From: Anaerolineales bacterium
GTDB taxonomy: Bacteria > Chloroflexota > Anaerolineae > Anaerolineales > E44-bin32
Length of the DNA stretch: 6,924 nt
Assembly: GCA_030606845.1 (NCBI GenBank)
Contig: JAUWFP010000114.1
Location: forward strand, 1-6,924
Direction of reading: 5' to 3'
A model generated the notes under the pieces. That model saw only the letters and a program-made list of their open reading frames with translations. It did no database searches and was not told the DNA's origin. This document shows positions 5,646-6,924 of the stretch, in pieces (positions within the stretch are counted from its first letter, which is position 1; each line of letters opens with the position of its first letter). The translations under genes and the position numbers were made by a program.

Positions 5646-6023
5646 CTATTCTTCTACGAGTTCTAAGATGACCATCTCCGCGGAGTCACCGAGGCGTGGC
5701 CCGAGTTTAATAACCCGGGTGTATCCACCTAGTCGATCCACATAACGCGGGGCGATATCATCAAAAAGCTTCATCACGATTTCGTTGTCATTCAACCGTG
5801 CGGCCGCCAGGCGACGTGCGTGAACTGCTTTCGCTTCTCCCGCTTCGTTGCCCTTCTTCGCCAGCGTGATCAGCTTTTCCGCGCCGCCTCGCACTGCTGC
5901 CGCTTTTGCTTTGGTTGTTTTGATTCGCTCGTGACGAAAGAGATCTTTCATCAGATTCTTTCGCAACGCTATACGATGGCCCTTTGACCGGCTTAATCTT
6001 TTACCTGCAACTTGGTGTCTCAT
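5646..6023 (-). CDS. rplQ: 50S ribosomal protein L17 (bL17)
   Basis: Large-subunit ribosomal protein of 125 residues, a normal length for the family. The start MRHQVAGKRLSRSKGHR is the conserved L17 opening (family MRHRxxGRKLxRxxxHR). LMKDLFRHERIKTT follows at about residues 24-37 and the Arg/Ala-rich helix at about 65-77. The end, GYTRVIKLGPRLGDSAEMVILELVE, matches the family GYTRIxKLxxRxGDxAxMxxxEL pattern. The frame stays open upstream into rpoA for 81 more codons, but that sequence is only a shadow of rpoA and unlike L17, so the ATG at 6023 is the start. It is preceded by GGAGTGAGGG, which overlaps the rpoA stop and suggests translational coupling. The gene ends in TAG and truA follows after 6 nt in the same frame. 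rpoA-rplQ is the classic end of the alpha operon. Confidence 0.97.
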   Translation of the reverse strand: MRHQVAGKRLSRSKGHRIALRKNLMKDLFRHERIKTTKAKAAAVRGGAEKLITLAKKGNEAGEAKAVHARRLAAARLNDNEIVMKLFDDIAPRYVDRLGGYTRVIKLGPRLGDSAEMVILELVEE

Positions 6024-6027
6024 CAAT

Positions 6028-6037
6028 CCCTCACTCC
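6028..6037 (-). promoter_or_regulatory. SD region of rplQ overlapping the rpoA stop codon
   Basis: On the minus strand GGAGTGAGGG spans the rpoA TGA (6033-6031) and offers two SD cores: GAGGG with a 4-nt spacer, or GGAG with a 10-nt spacer, to the rplQ ATG at 6023. Ribosomes terminating on rpoA would sit on this site, so coupled re-initiation is likely (inference). The site fixes the rplQ start against the longer open frame. Confidence 0.7.
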
Positions 6038-6924
6038 GCCTCTTCCGCCTGCTCCGACTCTTCGTCAAGATAGCCCTTCTCAGACAAGCGCTCCTTGAGT
6101 TCGTCGAGGCTCTTCTCGCCGAAGTTGCGGATGGATAACATCGCTTCCTCGCCCTTTTCGAGCATGTCAAGCACTTCACCGACGTTCGTAATTCCCGTTC
6201 GCTTGAGAGAATTGAAAACCCGAACTGTGAGATCAAGGTTCTCAATGGGAATTTCATAAACCTCATTGGTAAGGCGAGTATCTTCCTCTTCCACTGCTGC
6301 GACCATCAGGCTCTCTTCTGTAACGCCGCCGATATCGCGCAGATGCGCCATGAGAATTTGAGCGCTGCGACTCAATGCTTCCTCAGGTTTGATCGTACCA
6401 TCGGTCCAGATCTCCATAACCAGCGAGTCATAGCTAGTATCCTGACCCACTCGGGCGCGCCCGATTTCGTAGTGCACCCGTCGTACTGGGTTGAAAATCG
6501 CGTCCGTCGGAAGCTCTCCAATGGGTAGACGACCGCGCTCATCAGAAGGAGAATAGCCCCGTCCCCGTTCAACGTTCATCTCGATTTCAAGATGCGCTTT
6601 ATCGTCATCGACAGTAAACAGATAGAGTTCCGGATTGACGATCTCCACTTCAGCAGGAGCGATGATGTCAGCCGCCGTTACAACGCCCTCACCTTTCACA
6701 TCAAGACGCAATCGGGCGGATTCGCCCTCGTGCAAGAAGAGACGCAGTTTCTTGAAATTCAGCATCAATTGCAGCACATCTTCACGGACGCCAGGAATGT
6801 CTGTGAATTCATGCGGAATATCCGTAATGCGAATGGAGCTTACTGCAGCGCCTTCCAGGGAACTTAACAGAATCCGTCGAAGAGCGTTGCCGACCGTAAT
6901 GCCATATCCAGCCTCAAGAGGGCT
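6031..6924 (-). CDS. rpoA: DNA-directed RNA polymerase subunit alpha (partial, N-terminus beyond the window)
   Basis: Alpha subunit of RNA polymerase; its dimer scaffolds assembly of the beta subunits and its C-terminal domain binds UP-element DNA and activators. The frame is open to the window edge and shows 297 residues. Visible residues 1-22 carry the family signature GNALRRILLSS, with R17 aligning to E. coli R45, so roughly 28 N-terminal residues are missing. The N-terminal domain continues to about residue 205. The C-terminal domain shows the helix-hairpin-helix pattern LDLTVRVFNSLK, with R235 at the position of the DNA-contacting E. coli R265, followed by RNFGEKSLDELK. The tail is acidic and Glu-rich. 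The gene ends in TGA, 7 nt before rplQ, whose SD overlaps this stop. Several GTG or ATG codons lie inside the visible part, but the homology upstream of them rules them out as starts. Identification is secure. Confidence 0.97.
   Translation of the reverse strand, partial: SPLEAGYGITVGNALRRILLSSLEGAAVSSIRITDIPHEFTDIPGVREDVLQLMLNFKKLRLFLHEGESARLRLDVKGEGVVTAADIIAPAEVEIVNPELYLFTVDDDKAHLEIEMNVERGRGYSPSDERGRLPIGELPTDAIFNPVRRVHYEIGRARVGQDTSYDSLVMEIWTDGTIKPEEALSRSAQILMAHLRDIGGVTEESLMVAAVEEEDTRLTNEVYEIPIENLDLTVRVFNSLKRTGITNVGEVLDMLEKGEEAMLSIRNFGEKSLDELKERLSEKGYLDEESEQAEEAE

Noticed and set aside
6024..6266. A longer rplQ frame with 81 extra N-terminal codons
   Set aside because: It lies wholly within rpoA, has a low-complexity Arg/Ser composition, and L17 proteins begin at the MRHQ residues; an SD precedes the ATG at 6023.

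Overview
The window is a stretch of bacterial housekeeping genome in which every supported gene lies on the minus strand, so transcription runs from high to low coordinates. All three stop codons end proteins at family-typical C-termini, which fits the standard bacterial code. Most starts have recognisable Shine-Dalgarno (SD) sequences, and three probable starts are GTG or TTG. The order rpoA-rplQ-truA-rplM-rpsI, the residue patterns of L13 and TruA, and a YabN-type methylase-MazG fusion suggest a Chloroflexota-like bacterium (Anaerolineae or a relative). That placement is inferred from sequence feel and gene order and is of moderate confidence; a Firmicutes-like lineage is the main alternative.

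Region 1 (about 3884-6924) is the distal end of the alpha ribosomal-protein operon. It holds rpoA (RNA polymerase alpha, cut at its N-terminus by the window edge), rplQ (L17), truA (tRNA pseudouridine synthase), rplM (L13) and rpsI (S9). Spacing is tight: 7 nt for rpoA-rplQ, 6 nt for rplQ-truA, 83 nt for truA-rplM and 65 nt for rplM-rpsI. This is a co-transcribed transcription/translation block.

Region 2 (about 3787-3883) separates rpsI from the next gene. It holds a 9-bp GC-rich hairpin that may end or attenuate the ribosomal transcript, followed by a strong SD and a TTG start.

Region 3 (954-3787) holds a tetrapyrrole-methylase/MazG fusion and, overlapping its 3' end, a lipoprotein with the complete metal-ligand motif set of purple-acid-phosphatase-type metallophosphoesterases. 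The first is expected to clean up nucleoside triphosphates in the cytoplasm; the second to hydrolyse phosphate esters outside the membrane.

Region 4 (172-834) is a seven-helix hemolysin III/TrhA (PAQR superfamily) membrane protein. It has no visible SD but a -10-like box 7 nt before its ATG. Positions 1-171 hold no gene I can support.

No tRNA, rRNA, CRISPR array, insertion sequence or phage gene was seen. I did not find a new multi-gene system. The points most worth a second look are the rpsI-mazG junction, the coupled mazG-phosphatase pair, and the run of neighbouring genes kept in one frame by single stop codons.
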